Shown: positions 1-10,571 of the stretch, piece after piece | How the letters are laid out: each line of letters starts with the position of its first letter | How positions within the stretch are numbered: position 1 is the stretch's first letter | Assembly: GCA_963169105.1 (NCBI GenBank) | Contig: OY720637.1 | Location: 60,720,964-60,784,963 of the forward strand | Source: Ceriagrion tenellum | Taxonomy: Eukaryota; Arthropoda; Insecta; Odonata; Coenagrionidae | Length of the DNA stretch: 64,000 nucleotides | Direction of reading: 5' to 3' | Translations under genes and position numbers: made by a program | The notes under the pieces: model-generated | Databases searched by the model: none | Told to the model about the DNA's origin: nothing | Seen by the model: the letters and a program-made list of their open reading frames with translations, nothing else

Positions 1-658
1 TTTAAATATGTACATATGAATACGAGTGCGAATTTCCGTTGCGAAATTGTCACGTGCGTTGTGTTGCGTTGCGATTGCGTTGCGTTGTGCGTTGTGTTAC
101 GAAATTGCGTTGTGAAATTGTCATGAATACGAGATTAACTAAACCAATGATGGAAATGTTTTTTAGCTTGATGTGTCACATTTTGAAAAACAAAATTCAC
201 TCCGGTGTCGTCACATTTCTATTAAAATCCAAAATTGTTTAATATTTGTATCTCTCGTAAAAAAATGGGAACATTTTTGATTGATTTATTCATCAAAAAA
301 AGGAAGTTAAAACACCTTTTTTAATCAATGTCACAAAAAATGTTCAAAGAATAATATTTTATTAAAAATAATCATATTTCAGCGCGTGTTCTTGGGCGGC
401 GACCGTCAGTAAACAATGAGGAAAACAGATGCCTTAGAGAGGAACTGGTAGCAATATAGCCTTGTAAATTTTCCACTCAGTTAATCTGGAAAACGTTTTG
501 CTTTTGATGAGTTTTTGAATAGTTCAGTATGATTTGTTTGCATTTATTAATCTTGGTTTCATTATTTTTTCTTTTTTATTACCTACATTTATAATGACCC
601 CCAGATATTTTAATACTGTACATATCGTAAAAATTTCACCGCTGAATTAGGGACTAAA
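1..658. other. Unassigned AT-rich sequence with a short GCGTTGT-type simple repeat
   Basis: No gene is recognisable. Bases 37-120 are a degenerate array built on GCGTTGT/TTGCGTTG words, with GAATACGAG on either side (18-26 and 124-132). The 67-residue open frame over this stretch simply reads the repeat and has no protein signature. Confidence 0.6.
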
Positions 659-660
659 CA

Positions 661-1014
661 AACCTGTTTTGCCAAAATAATCATGACTTATTTTATTTTT
701 CGACATTATTTACATCATTGCCTCACTTGTTAAGGGTTCCTTTAATTACTAAGGGAAATCGCGGTATGCGAATCGGAATATGCGAGTTATATTCAGAATT
801 AGCCATTAGGTGGGGCATATTATCAATTATGTTAACGCTTGGAAACCTGTTTTGCCAAAATAATCATGACTTATTTTATTTTTCGACATTATTTACATCA
901 TTGCCTCACTTGTTAAGGGTTCCTTTAATTACTAAGGGAAATCGCGGTAAATATGCGAGTTATATTCAGAATTAGCCATAAGGTGGGGCACATTATCAAT
1001 TATGTTAACGCTTT
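661..1014. repeat. Tandem duplication, two units of about 180 bp
   Basis: Unit 1 (661-841) and unit 2 (844-1014) match almost base for base, both running from AACCTGTTTTGCC to CAATTATGTTAACGCTT. The offset at the left edge is 183 bp. Unit 1 has about 10 extra bases after CGCGGTA. The 85-residue open frame across it comes from the duplication and looks non-coding. High identity suggests a recent event. Confidence 0.9.
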
Positions 1015-1408
1015 GAAATAAAACTTTGAGGATATTGTTCTAACGTTCAGAAACTATTCCAAAAACTTAGTTATGGAGTCTTCATTCCTCTCTTATGAAA
1101 AAAAATGGCAAGCGAAGTCGCTAGTTTAATCAACGGACACTTAAATCTAAATCAGGTCTGCTCAACTCCCTCTGGAATCTTTCCCGAGTTTATTAAAAGT
1201 TTTCGAGTGAGGATATTGAAAGCAAAAGTTACTTAGAAGTCCCCGGACTTGGGAAAAGGTTCGCTTTCTGTCTTTACTTTGATAAACATAAGAGAGGGGT
1301 TGAGTGCTCCGCTCAAACACTCCCATGAAGTCCGTCTACAGAAAAATATGAATAATATTTGCTTTATATTCCCTCTCTGGTAACCGTTCATCCTTCATTT
1401 TTATTATA
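1015..1408. other. Unassigned single-copy-looking sequence
   Basis: No open frame, repeat or RNA signature was recognised here. Confidence 0.5.
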
Positions 1409-2060
1409 GTATTCTACCGGTTAAGGTAAGGTTTTTTGAATGTCAGAGAATCTTCACCCGGTTTTCTACACATTCATGGGCAGATCCTGATCTAGAACAT
1501 ATCGTGTTTTGCCTCAGCATACGATCTGCCCTTCTTCATGTCCATGAAACATATTCTCCTCCTTCCTCTACCCCGCTTTCCCAACATCCTTCTCTCTATC
1601 ACACTCTTGAACAAACAACAACTCCATCGCCACTTATTACATAATCCAGCCGCCTACTCTGCCAATCTCGAATTTCATTGAGAAGTTTCCTTTCCTAGCT
1701 CACCATCTCAAGAACTTCCTCGTTAGTCTTCCTTTCCGTCCACCTAACCTTTTCCATCCTTCTCCAAACCCACATCTCAAATGCCTGAAGTCTATTCTCG
1801 TCCTCCTTTCCTAGGGTCCACGTTTCTGCTCCATACAACGCTACGCTCCATAACAAGCTCTTTATCATAACCAGCCTCTTCTTTATCTTCTTACCCAAGG
1901 TCCATGTCATCATCTCCCTTCTAATACTAAACGCCTCCTTAGTTAGCGATATTATCTTCCGTATGTCTTTGCTAGTGTGTCTATCATCTTCTAGCGTACC
2001 ACATAAGTAATTAAAATGCTCTACTTGCTCGAGTTTTTGTCCTCCATCCTTCCTTAAGAG
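1409..2060 (-). pseudogene. RTE-A LINE 3' fragment (C-terminal region of reverse transcriptase ORF)
   Basis: Read on the minus strand, this is the C-terminal part of a non-LTR retrotransposon polyprotein followed by its 3' end. The frame at 1913-1695 contains SVALYGAETWTLGKEDENR and MWVWRRMEKVRWTERKTNEE, the conserved tail of RTE-type endonuclease/reverse transcriptases in arthropods. The catalytic reverse transcriptase motifs are missing, so the copy is 5'-truncated. The 3' end reads ...ACCGGTAGAATA, the same terminus as the copies near 22.9, 33.5, 54.9, 55.3, 37.1 and 58.7 kb. Frame breaks make it a dead copy. Confidence 0.85.
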
Positions 2061-5000
2061 AAAAATAACGGAAAGTTTTGTGAAGGAAGGAAATATCCTC
2101 CACTTTATTTCAGTGAGTTTTCACAAACGAAGCGCCATTTTTCCAACGCCATTTAGTTAAGTGTGCCTCTCCAGCTGGAAGTAAAATAATTTTGTCCAAG
2201 GAATGAAGAACATGAGCTAATTTGAACAGGGGTCATAAAATTGCGCGTTTCACTAAGTCTCTTCCTTATCCACTACACTAACAACAGTAAGAAACCTTAG
2301 GACTTAATGTTCTATCATACTGGTACTGCTATCTCCCTCCACAATTACTCTTTAATTTTCTCAATAAAATTACTTTTTTTATTTCTTTCGCAATGGGACG
2401 AATCTAATTTTGTTCTTAGTGACACATTATTAACGTGTTTTTTTGCTTGCTTCACTTTCTATTAAGAATTTATATTTTTTTAAACTCAGTTTACTTAATT
2501 TATTTATTTTTTTAAATATATCTAATTTTAATGTTGCTTAAACGTTCCTTTGTAAGTTGATTGTAACATTTTTTATACTATTTCCTTTATTATTACTCAC
2601 TTTTTGATTATCGATTTACTGTTTATGATTTATTTATTGTTATTAATTGATCCTTATTTTATTTATTTATCGATCTTTAATTGATGTGTTCATTAATGTT
2701 ATTTTTATTTACTTACTTAATGACATTCATGTTCTTTTATTTTTCATTTTCTTAATATTTATTTATAATTTTATTCATGAGTATTCTGTCGGTAGGTTAT
2801 CGTCGGTTTTTCACACTCCCCTTCATGTGAGGGTGTCTTCCTGCAGTGGGTTTTTTCGTCAAGGATATCACCTTATTTCCTTACGCTCATCCCACAAATG
2901 TATACATCTTTCTTCACACTTCTTTCACGTATTTTTCTAACGATGGGTTAGATGGAAGAATGAAATGCTTCAGTCCCAATAAGGACGCATTATTTTTATT
3001 ATGCTAGCAACATCTCGTGAGTAAAATAGCCTTTTCAAAGGAATGAAGAACATGAGAAAATTAGAGCAGGGGCCGTAAAATAGCCCGTTATAGTTTCCCT
3101 CTACTTCATCCTCTATACCAACCACTCCCACGTTAGTCTTCCTTCCTGTTCGAAGCACCACGCCCACATATCGAAAGCCTGCAGCCTAATTCTGCTCTTC
3201 CCTCATTACCGTTTATGCTAATGAAACACAAACTGCGGTCATGACACTGAACCATCTCTGAGAGTACAAGGCTCAAAGCCTTGGTGATCAACGGGTACTT
3301 GGTCATGTATAATGTCGATATCACCCCTGCTCTGAAGGGAGATCATTGGATTTAGTGCTCCTGATGGTGGTCGCCATCTAAAAGCTATGGGACAGATACG
3401 CTCTCATATCCCGGGGCTTCCGTGGGTTCTCGGATAATCATCCGTTCATCACTTATTCAAGCTATACCTTAACGGTAATACACTCCTGCGTAATAAAGTC
3501 AGGTCCTGAAGCATGCTTTGGCCTTTAGTGGCCTGTGGGCTTACCAAAGCTCCAGAAATATTTCTTAAATAGAAAAGCGGTTCGTAGAGTGAAAAATTTC
3601 CTCGTGGTCAACGTGTATTAATTATTCTGTCGTTTTAGGGACAAATTTGTGAAAATTCTATCCTCTAAACGTGGTGATGGTTTTCGGCATAACTTTGTGG
3701 ACCTGATGATGTCGCCAAGCGAAGGCAATCAGGTCGTCAATAAAATCTTTTCCGTGGAATTTACAACGTTGTTTCTTAAGACTTTAATTTTGTATGTTTT
3801 CACAGGTTTAAACTAGTATGCGACCGGCATTGTAACCGGTTATTTGCAATATTAATCTTGTTCCTAAACCTCGGTTTCATCACATATGCGACATTATTAA
3901 GGATTAGGTCAGCCACCTCCTGATGATGAGGCTAACAATTACCGAAAGAGGGAATGAATTATACTTTAATATGACAACAAACGCTTCGCAACAAATATAT
4001 GAGCAAATAATCGCAAATAACCTAAGAGTTTTTTCACATATTTAATGAACAACCCGTTTCGTCACCTAGGTAGATCAGGAGGCGTAAGTAACTTGACAAT
4101 TTCACCTGCAATTATTCCGAGATCCATTCCTTCACATTTATGAGAGCAGGAGTCTCTCTCTGAATAAATATTTTTTGTTAATATAAATAATAAATAATAA
4201 TATAATAATAAATTTAAGTGTTTTCAAAGGTAAATAGTAAATTCTAAAGTGTTTTTACGAGACGAAATTAATAATTTCTGGATTCCTTCATGAACATTAA
4301 ATTATAGAGGTATCAAATATTATAACTGTTTGAAGTACACTTTGATTTGTTCACGATATTTTACTGTTTTTGACACTCTGGGCATTGATATGTGACCTGA
4401 AATGATTTTGGAGGTGTATGTCAAATTCGGCAAACCTATCATCAAGCGGTCAACGTCTGAGTGACTTTGTCACGCAGCCGACATCATCATGTACTTGGCA
4501 CCTTACCTTGAGGCATTCAAACATTGACCTCTCTTTTATACGGCGATAAGCTTCATGAAATCTTTTGTGCAGTGCTGTCTCGGTTGCTTTGTATGATCTG
4601 ATGCCTAATCTTTCACGTGACTAAAATAAAATCTATTTTTCTTAATACGCTAATTAGGGATTAAACCAAATTATTGCGACCTTAGACTCCCCGTGACTCA
4701 ATGATAACCCTCGCGTCTGTCAGGGTATCATTTTGCCTTTCCACCCTAACGTTTCCATCCGTAAAACTGGCATTAAACTTTCACTCTTCCCGAAATAGGG
4801 TCAATGAACGCCCTCAAGGCGGATTTATGAGCTAGGTTATCCGTCCCCTTAGATAAAGGGACAGGGAGAATGAAGGAGCTAATTTCAAGAGGTGGCGTTC
4901 ACCTCGAGTGAAAACAATTAAAAGCGAAGCTCCAATTTTCCCTCACATTTTATGACCTTTTTATCCCGCGTTAAAATTCTCTTTAACATTCCGCCCTCTA

Positions 5001-5220
5001 ATTATTTGGACCATCGTACTTTCACACACCAACGAATCTTGACGCGCTTCCATTTGGGTCTAATTTAAACCGATATTCACTTATCCAAAACTTCTTCAAC
5101 CTTTCAAATGATTAAACTTTTCCTGACCGGGAGATTTATGATAAAATCGGAACAGACTTGCAAAGACCGAATAGAAGTGGAAAAAAACATATGGAACACC
5201 TTCATTCAAGCAAGATACAT
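2061..5220. other. Unassigned repeat-like sequence; no gene recognised
   Basis: Only short AT-rich open frames occur. Two diverged direct repeats of about 105 bp lie at 2185-2290 and 3018-3125, sharing AAGGAATGAAGAACATGAG. Around 3700-3735 there is CTGATGATGTCGCC followed by GCGAAGGC, and around 4045-4090 its complement-like form (CCCGTTTCGTCACCTAGG). These resemble decayed versions of the CTGANGA-N-stem-GAAAC core found in the hairpin elements elsewhere in the window. 2400-2780 is very T-rich. Confidence 0.5.
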
Positions 5221-5251
5221 ATGAAAAGATCAGACGTTGAGACGGAGATTT

Positions 5252-5345
5252 CGAAGGCTTCTAGTCTTTTCTGGTCTGCTTTTCCAATGGTCCATGCTTC
5301 CGATCCATAGAGTGCCACTCTCCACACGAATGCTTTCACTTGAAA
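5252..5345 (-). pseudogene. RTE-B LINE fragment, about 94 bp
   Basis: On the minus strand this encodes VALYGSEAWTIGKADQKRLEAFE-like sequence, split here for brevity: VALYGSEAWTIG then KADQKRLEAFE. That is the RTE-type C-terminal block shared with the copies near 6.6 and 16.9 kb. It abuts the CR1-like fragment that starts at 5359. Confidence 0.75.
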
Positions 5346-5358
5346 CTTAAGAGAGGAA

Positions 5359-6325
5359 ATCTACATCTACATAATGTCCTAAAAGCCGCCGCATGGCGTG
5401 AGGCATGGGGTGTTAGGACACCAGCCGGGCGAAGATGTGAGGCTTTGGGAGGTTAAATGGTAACGTGAATTATGGGAGTGTATTTAGAGGAGCTCAGTTT
5501 TTATTGTGGTCGCTTATTGTGCGCGGAAAGAACGAGTTTTTGTACCTACCTGTTTGGCAGTGTATCTCTCTTATTTTATCGCTTCTGTCAGACCTAGAGA
5601 TGTAGTTCGGCATTAAAATAATAGTCCCTGTTTCGCTCTGAAACACACCTGCTGTGAATTTGTCAACCTAACTAAGACTAGTGTGCAGCCTACGAGTCTG
5701 TATTGGCTTCCAACCTAATCCCTCTATAAGCTGATAAACGCTATATTTTCCTAGGTAGTAGTTTGAACGAAACGCGCAGGTATCCTTAGTATTTCATTTA
5801 TTTTTTTTGTTTTTTTTTCCTGTCCAGGGTCCAAAATATTTACGAAGCGTTTGAGGTTTGGCCTAACCAGAGCAAATGAGCACTTCTCACCTTTTCATTC
5901 GAGGACCTTCCATTTATACGCCTAAAAATCCTTGTTTCTTTAAGGCTGTGCCGCATATCTTTTGTACCTTAGCGCGCAGCATCCGAGTCCTTAGCGGGTC
6001 CCAACCCAATCCCTTTCAAATCTGAAAAAAAACACAATTCTTTTGCTCGCCGCAGTTTTTAAAACGCAGCATATCATTGAATTTTATTTATTTTTTAGTA
6101 TGGTTCTTTCTATCCATAGTCCAAAATAATAGCGACATATTTGAGGTGTCGCCTACCAGAGCAAATTAGCACATCCCTTTCACTTTTTCATCTGGGGACC
6201 TTCCAATTATATGCTTGATATGATCCTTGCTTCTTTAAGACTGTGTCGCATTTGTTTTATAGCGTAACGTGCAGCTTCAGAGTCTCTGGCGGCTCCCTAC
6301 CTAATATCTCATGTCATCACTATTC
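5359..6325 (-). pseudogene. CR1/Jockey-like LINE C, tandemly rearranged C-terminal fragments
   Basis: The left edge is CTACATCTACATAATG. On the minus strand this is a TGTAGA-type 3' terminal repeat, typical of CR1/Jockey-like LINEs. It is followed by the 3' UTR (GCCGCATGGCGTG...) and the C-terminal coding part (GWKPIQTRRL-like, then SFFPRTISD-like positions seen better in the 7.1-kb copy). From about 5790 to 6300 the upstream part of the same C-terminus, including the region before LVRP..EYA, appears twice in diverged form. Many stops are present. Confidence 0.75.
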
Positions 6326-6328
6326 GTT

Positions 6329-6752
6329 CAATCCTACATTAGATTGACTGCAGCCCTCCACCCTTCCCCTTTCCAACGCTAGGTCTCTTACTTCCTGGTA
6401 GTTCTTACTATGTACTTTCCTCTTCTTTGGTCCACGAACTCATTCCGGGATCTTCCTCTGGGGACTTTACCCTATATTATACCTTCAATTATGCTTGTCA
6501 CAAACCCATTTATGCCTCATAGTGTGTCAAACCCATCTGGTTCCTCTATTCTGTGTATGGTTCTTTGTATTTCTACTCCTTGGAAAATTATTATTTATTA
6601 TTTTTTCCGTCCAATTTTACTTCGGCATCCTCCTCCAGCATCAAGTTTCGAAGGCTAATAGTCTGTTCTGGTCAGCTTCTCCGATGGTTCATGCTTCCGA
6701 TCCACAGAGTGCTACGCTCCACACGAATGTTTTCACATACTGTGCATATATC
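6329..6752 (-). pseudogene. RTE-B LINE 3' fragment
   Basis: The minus strand encodes the C-terminal tail of an RTE-like polyprotein. It ends in WRAAVNQS-like sequence at about 6340-6360, with RPRNEFVDQ-like and HNGFVTSI-like blocks before it. Upstream lies the VALYGSEAWTIG block (6655-6740). No reverse transcriptase core is present, and the copy is 5'-truncated. The plus-strand open frames here are antisense shadows. Confidence 0.8.
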
Positions 6753-6789
6753 AGTGCAGTTTTCCATGTGGTCCTTTCCCCTTCTACTC

Positions 6790-6985
6790 TTCTGTCTCCT
6801 AATTCCTCTATCAGCTGGGAAACACGATACGTTCGCTCGTATCAGTAATTAACGAAGCGCGCAGCTTGCATTAAAAGGCGTAGGGAGAACAATATTAGAA
6901 CTAAGGGTGTAGAAGCGGAAGCATGAGGGTCGAATGACGACTGACAAGAGTGTATAGAGAGAGAGAGAATCCGAGTCTAGGGGTC
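6790..6985. repeat. First copy of a roughly 190-bp duplicated segment (empty site for the 7.4-kb hAT element)
   Basis: This segment holds a CR1-like C remnant (AACGAAGCGCGCAGCTTGC) and then TTAAAAGGCGTAGGGAGAAC and GAAGCATGAGGGTCGAATGA. The same series recurs at 7309-8237, where it is split by a hAT-like element at TTAAAAG. It therefore serves as the unoccupied counterpart of that insertion site. A short (GA)n tract lies at 6956-6969. Confidence 0.85.
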
Positions 6986-6994
6986 CATGGTACA

Positions 6995-7345
6995 GTTCCA
7001 GTGGTCAATGCTTCCGATCCATATAGTGCCACTCTCCACACGAATGTTGACGTGTATAATGGGAGTGTATTTAGAGGAGCTCAGTTTTTATTTTGGTCGC
7101 TTATTGTGCGCGGAAAGAACGAGTTTCTGTACCTATCTTTTTGGCAGGGTGTCTCTCTTATTTTACTGCCTCTATCAGACCTAGAGATGTAGTGAGGCGT
7201 CATGATAATATTCTCTGCTTCGCTCTGAAACGCACCTACTGTAAATTTCTGAACCAAATTAAGCCTGGTGTGCAGCTTACGAGTCTTTAGTGGCTCCCAA
7301 CCTAATCCCTCTATAAGAAACACAATGCATTCACTAGTAGCAGTT
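6995..7345 (-). pseudogene. CR1/Jockey-like LINE C fragment fused to an RTE-B scrap
   Basis: 6995-7050 repeats the RTE-B block (ATGCTTCCGATCCATATAGT), and the rest is CR1-like C. The minus frame 7323-7081 reads LGWEPLKTRKLHTRLNLVQK, then FQSEAENIIMTPHYISRSDR and SFFPRTISDQNK. This is the recognisable extreme C-terminus of CR1/Jockey-like reverse transcriptase ORFs. There is no catalytic domain. An RTE-B scrap next to a C fragment also occurs at 5252-5400, so either the chimera was duplicated or it arose by template switching. Confidence 0.85.
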
Positions 7346-7367
7346 ATTAACGAAGCGCGCAGCTTGC

Positions 7368-8131
7368 GTTAAAAGTAGGGATGAACCGATTCCGATACCG
7401 ATATAAAGTATCGGCCGATATTTATGTTATCGGTAGCAACGGTATCGGCAGTCAAGTCAGTGCTTTTCCGATATTTTCAAATTTCAGATTTTTACCGCCA
7501 ATATGGCCAATCAAACGAGGTGTCGACTTCTACCGCTAGAGTGCTCTGGTACCAAATGCCATCAGTAAGGTTATCTAATTGTAAGACAGAGAAAGTTTCA
7601 GAGTGCGTTTCTTTCGAACACCAAAGTTATATTTTTTTAAATTACATTAGATAATTAAAAATCAATAAGTAGGCAAATTAACTTATAACTACATGCTTTT
7701 GTTTTTACGATAAAGCAGTTTTTGCAATTTTCTCTTCCTTATATGGAATCGCGTGTCGAAGTAATGGTGTTTACTTAAGCTACGCAATGCTGACTTCATG
7801 GTAGCGTGGGAATAATTTGATGAAATGTGATTATTTGCAATAACAGTCAAGGAAAAAAAGAGTCATGTCCGGTAAAAAACTTAAAACTAAAAATTATTAA
7901 AACTTTTTCAGTGAATTAAGTGTTTTGCCTGTGTAATAATGGTTGTTTCCGTAATCTGGTTTCTTAGTTGGCCGTGCCAGCTTAAAGTGCTTGTGATGAA
8001 ATGCTGAGTTTGTATTATTGCTAGAATGGAGTAGTATCGGTATCGGTAATGGTATCGGGGGGAGGAGAACTGATATCGGAATCGGTATCGTTATCTGAAA
8101 TTTCTGGTATCGGTCCATCCCTAGTTAAAAG
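7368..8131. mobile_element. Non-autonomous hAT-like element (748 bp) with 8-bp target duplication
   Basis: The element spans 7376-8123. Its ends are TAGGGATGAACCGAT and, inverted, TAGGGATGGACCGAT (one mismatch in 15). The 8-bp direct repeat GTTAAAAG flanks it at 7368-7375 and 8124-8131. An 8-bp duplication and short TAGGG-type inverted ends are diagnostic of the hAT superfamily. Subterminal regions are rich in TATCGG/CCGATA words. No transposase frame exists, so it would rely on an autonomous relative. The interrupted host sequence is present uninterrupted at 6850-6960. Confidence 0.93.
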
Positions 8132-9334
8132 ACATAGGGAGAACAATATTAGAACTAAGGGTGTAGAGGCGGAAGCATGAGGGTCGAATGACGACTGACA
8201 AGAGTGTATAGAGAGGGTGAATCCGAGCCTAGGGGGAGAAGGAGGTCATGTTAACGAGACGGAAGGGATTGGACTAACAACGTGCCTCCCTCACGTTCTC
8301 CTTACCTTCATCTTAGGCAAAGGAATCAGGGGAGATTAAGGTGGAGGCAGGCATCTCTAGGGGAGGCCACCCGGGCGACCCTCCTTTGAGATCCACCCCA
8401 TCTGTGACTGTTGCTTTAGGGGTGGCGGGAGAGGGGTAAGAAGAGGGCGGGGTGGAACCTGTGGCGCCGCCCACCTACCAACGGAGGGACGTCTTCACGT
8501 TCAATTTGAGCGGACACGGGATTCGGAATCGGGAGTCGAACGAAAAAAAAAAAACGAGAAGCGGAGAAGCGTACGCGGGGTTCCCTCTAATTTATCCCCT
8601 GCGACACACTAGTAGGATGTTTCAAGGGACGGAGGAAAATGAGTCGCCTTCGGGCAAATGTTAGCCGACGCTGGAAAATCTAAAAACGAAAGGGTGGGCG
8701 ATGCGGAGGGACCCGTTGAAACCGTAGCTCGAGACGAGATAATTTGAAATTCAAGAACTCTTTCAGGTAGCTCCGGGCCGAAAGTGAACAATTTCCATGA
8801 GAAAATTCCATGCTTTGGATTGAAATTTAAGGATGGCGCAATATGACCAGCACACCACGCTAATACATTTACAGTGGGGAAACAAAGTTTTCCAACTATC
8901 ATAAAATCCTCACAATCACTCACTCAGAGGTAAAATGGGCTTCCTTTCCGATTGCATATTTCTCTTCGCCTCGGATGCGACATGGACCACGAATTGCTGT
9001 GCACAATCATCGTCAATAGTCAACAAACGAAACTACCAAATTCGTAGTATTACCCATATCGTATCGTATCGTGGTATTAACTGTTGTAAGGAAGTGATAC
9101 GGCAACATAAATTCCGTTTTTGTATAATTCTCTATTTATGTTGAATTGAGCGTAATGGTATTTTTTTTCGTTGTGTTCTTGTTTTATTGTTTCCGTCCCC
9201 ACGACGGAGTTTGTTTTGATGCTGCATGATTGTGATTGTTGTCGCTCCTGTTCTCTACGCCATCATAAAGTTATCTAAGTTTTAAAGATTGAAAACTTCC
9301 ATTGCAATCTAAACCTATCACATTAACTATAGGG
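8132..9334. other. Unassigned stretch, locally GC- and purine-rich
   Basis: 8132-8237 continues the duplicated segment. Beyond it, 8240-8700 is richer in G and C than the surroundings, with short open frames on both strands (70 aa at 8452-8664; 104 aa on minus at 8609-8923). Neither has a family signature that I recognise. A real but unrecognised exon cannot be excluded. Confidence 0.4.
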
Positions 9335-9954
9335 CGATTCCACGCAAACTCAACCAAATGGCTATGCAGTCTATGACTATGACATGGCAATATTTTTACA
9401 TCATTCAACTGTGGAAGTGTTACTTTATAATTGAGTTAAAATCAAGGAAAATTATCCAGCACGCCGAAAATTAAGATTCCACGTGAATAGTACAAATATA
9501 CTACCCCCAGTATGGCATTCTCAAACCGCAGGGGTTGTCCTCACCTCATCTGGATGCTATTAAATCGAATATGCGTATTTTTCTCCGTTCCCTTTGCCTC
9601 TCGTGTTCTCTTCGTCTTCACCCCTTTCTCTGTTGCTCAGATTTGACCTTCAGTGCTTGTAAAGCGATGTCGTCTCACTACCATTAAGACAATACCTTAC
9701 AGTGCAAAAATTCATCATTACATGCCTTTCCTTCACTCGCTTTTCCATGGATCAATGGATCCATGGCTACCACTTCATTTTACCCCACATATACACTTGC
9801 CACTTCATTTGCGCAAACTTATGACTCTAGTTAGTGGTTTATGAATCGAGAATAGTGGTAAAGCTTCCGACTCTCGTCCCGTGGACCTATCAGAGTCGTC
9901 GCGTCGAGTCCACTACCTGGCGAATTTTTTTAAAAATAAACAGTCCTAGTTTTT

Positions 9955-10022
9955 TTAGTCCTAGTTAATAAAATGTTTATAAGGCAAATTGTTGTTTTTT
10001 AAACATTTTATTAACTAGGACT
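9955..10022. repeat. Short inverted repeat within the palindrome arm
   Basis: AGTCCTAGTTAATAAAATGT and ACATTTTATTAACTAGGACT pair around a spacer of about 25 bases containing AAGGCAAATTG. The same hairpin occurs mirror-imaged in the right arm at about 12520-12590. Confidence 0.85.
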
Positions 10023-10049
10023 GAAAGGTAAAAGAGGATGAAAAAATAA

Positions 10050-10571
10050 TTTTTATGCGTGATTTTCTAAAAAAACAAAAGTTTTAACATCTATAAAAAG
10101 AAATATGTCAACGTACTAAAAAAAAGAAAAAATAATATTTTCTCAAGTGAATGAAAATTTTGCCTAGAACGGGAAATAATTAAATTCAAGGAGATTAGCC
10201 AAAAAATGATAAGACCAGAACGAAAAGCGTGGGGCGCGACCTCATTTATATTTTGCACCTTAACTTCAGTTCACTTAAAGATTTTCTAGAAATCGTATAT
10301 TGAAGACCTCTATTCCATTGAATACCAAAATCTTCGTATTTAAAGAATTATGTAGATATCGACTATGAAAGAGCGCCCCCCCCCACTCTTCTCGCTGTGG
10401 TCTTATCATTGCGTGACTAATATCCTTGAATTGAATTTAATTATTTCCAGTACTAGGCTAGATTTTCATTAATTTGAGAAGATATAATTTTTTTCTTTTT
10501 TAGTACGATGTTAAGATATTTCTTTTTTTATAAGTTAAAAGAGTTTTTTTAATAAAATCACGCTTAAAATT
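10050..10571. repeat. Foldback unit of about 520 bp within the left arm
   Basis: 10050-10245 and 10378-10571 are diverged inverted copies of a module of about 195 bp. Shared landmarks are GCGTGATTTT, AAGAAATAT, ATGAAAAT, GGAAATAATTAAATTCA and ATGATAAGACCA. The mirror image is at 11969-12490, so the window has four copies of the module in alternating orientation. The centre holds a C-tract (10375-10384). The shape suggests a Foldback/MITE-type element that existed before the large inverted duplication. Confidence 0.8.

Larger units (their letters stand above)
9335..10571 (+). repeat. Left arm of a 3.9-kb palindrome
   Basis: These bases are the reverse complement of 11969-13207 at very high identity; only scattered single-base differences are visible, for example near 9358 and 9505. 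The arm starts at GATTCCACGCAAACTCAACC. A 63-residue frame at 9653-9844 recurs identically on the other strand in the right arm. This is expected from the duplication and does not by itself indicate a gene. Inside the arm are two lesser inverted repeats (see separate entries). The outer edge shows no convincing target duplication. Confidence 0.95.

Noticed and set aside
9653..9844. A conserved 63-residue protein found twice (also 12890-12699)
   Set aside because: Identity is explained by the palindrome arms; there is no independent evidence of coding.
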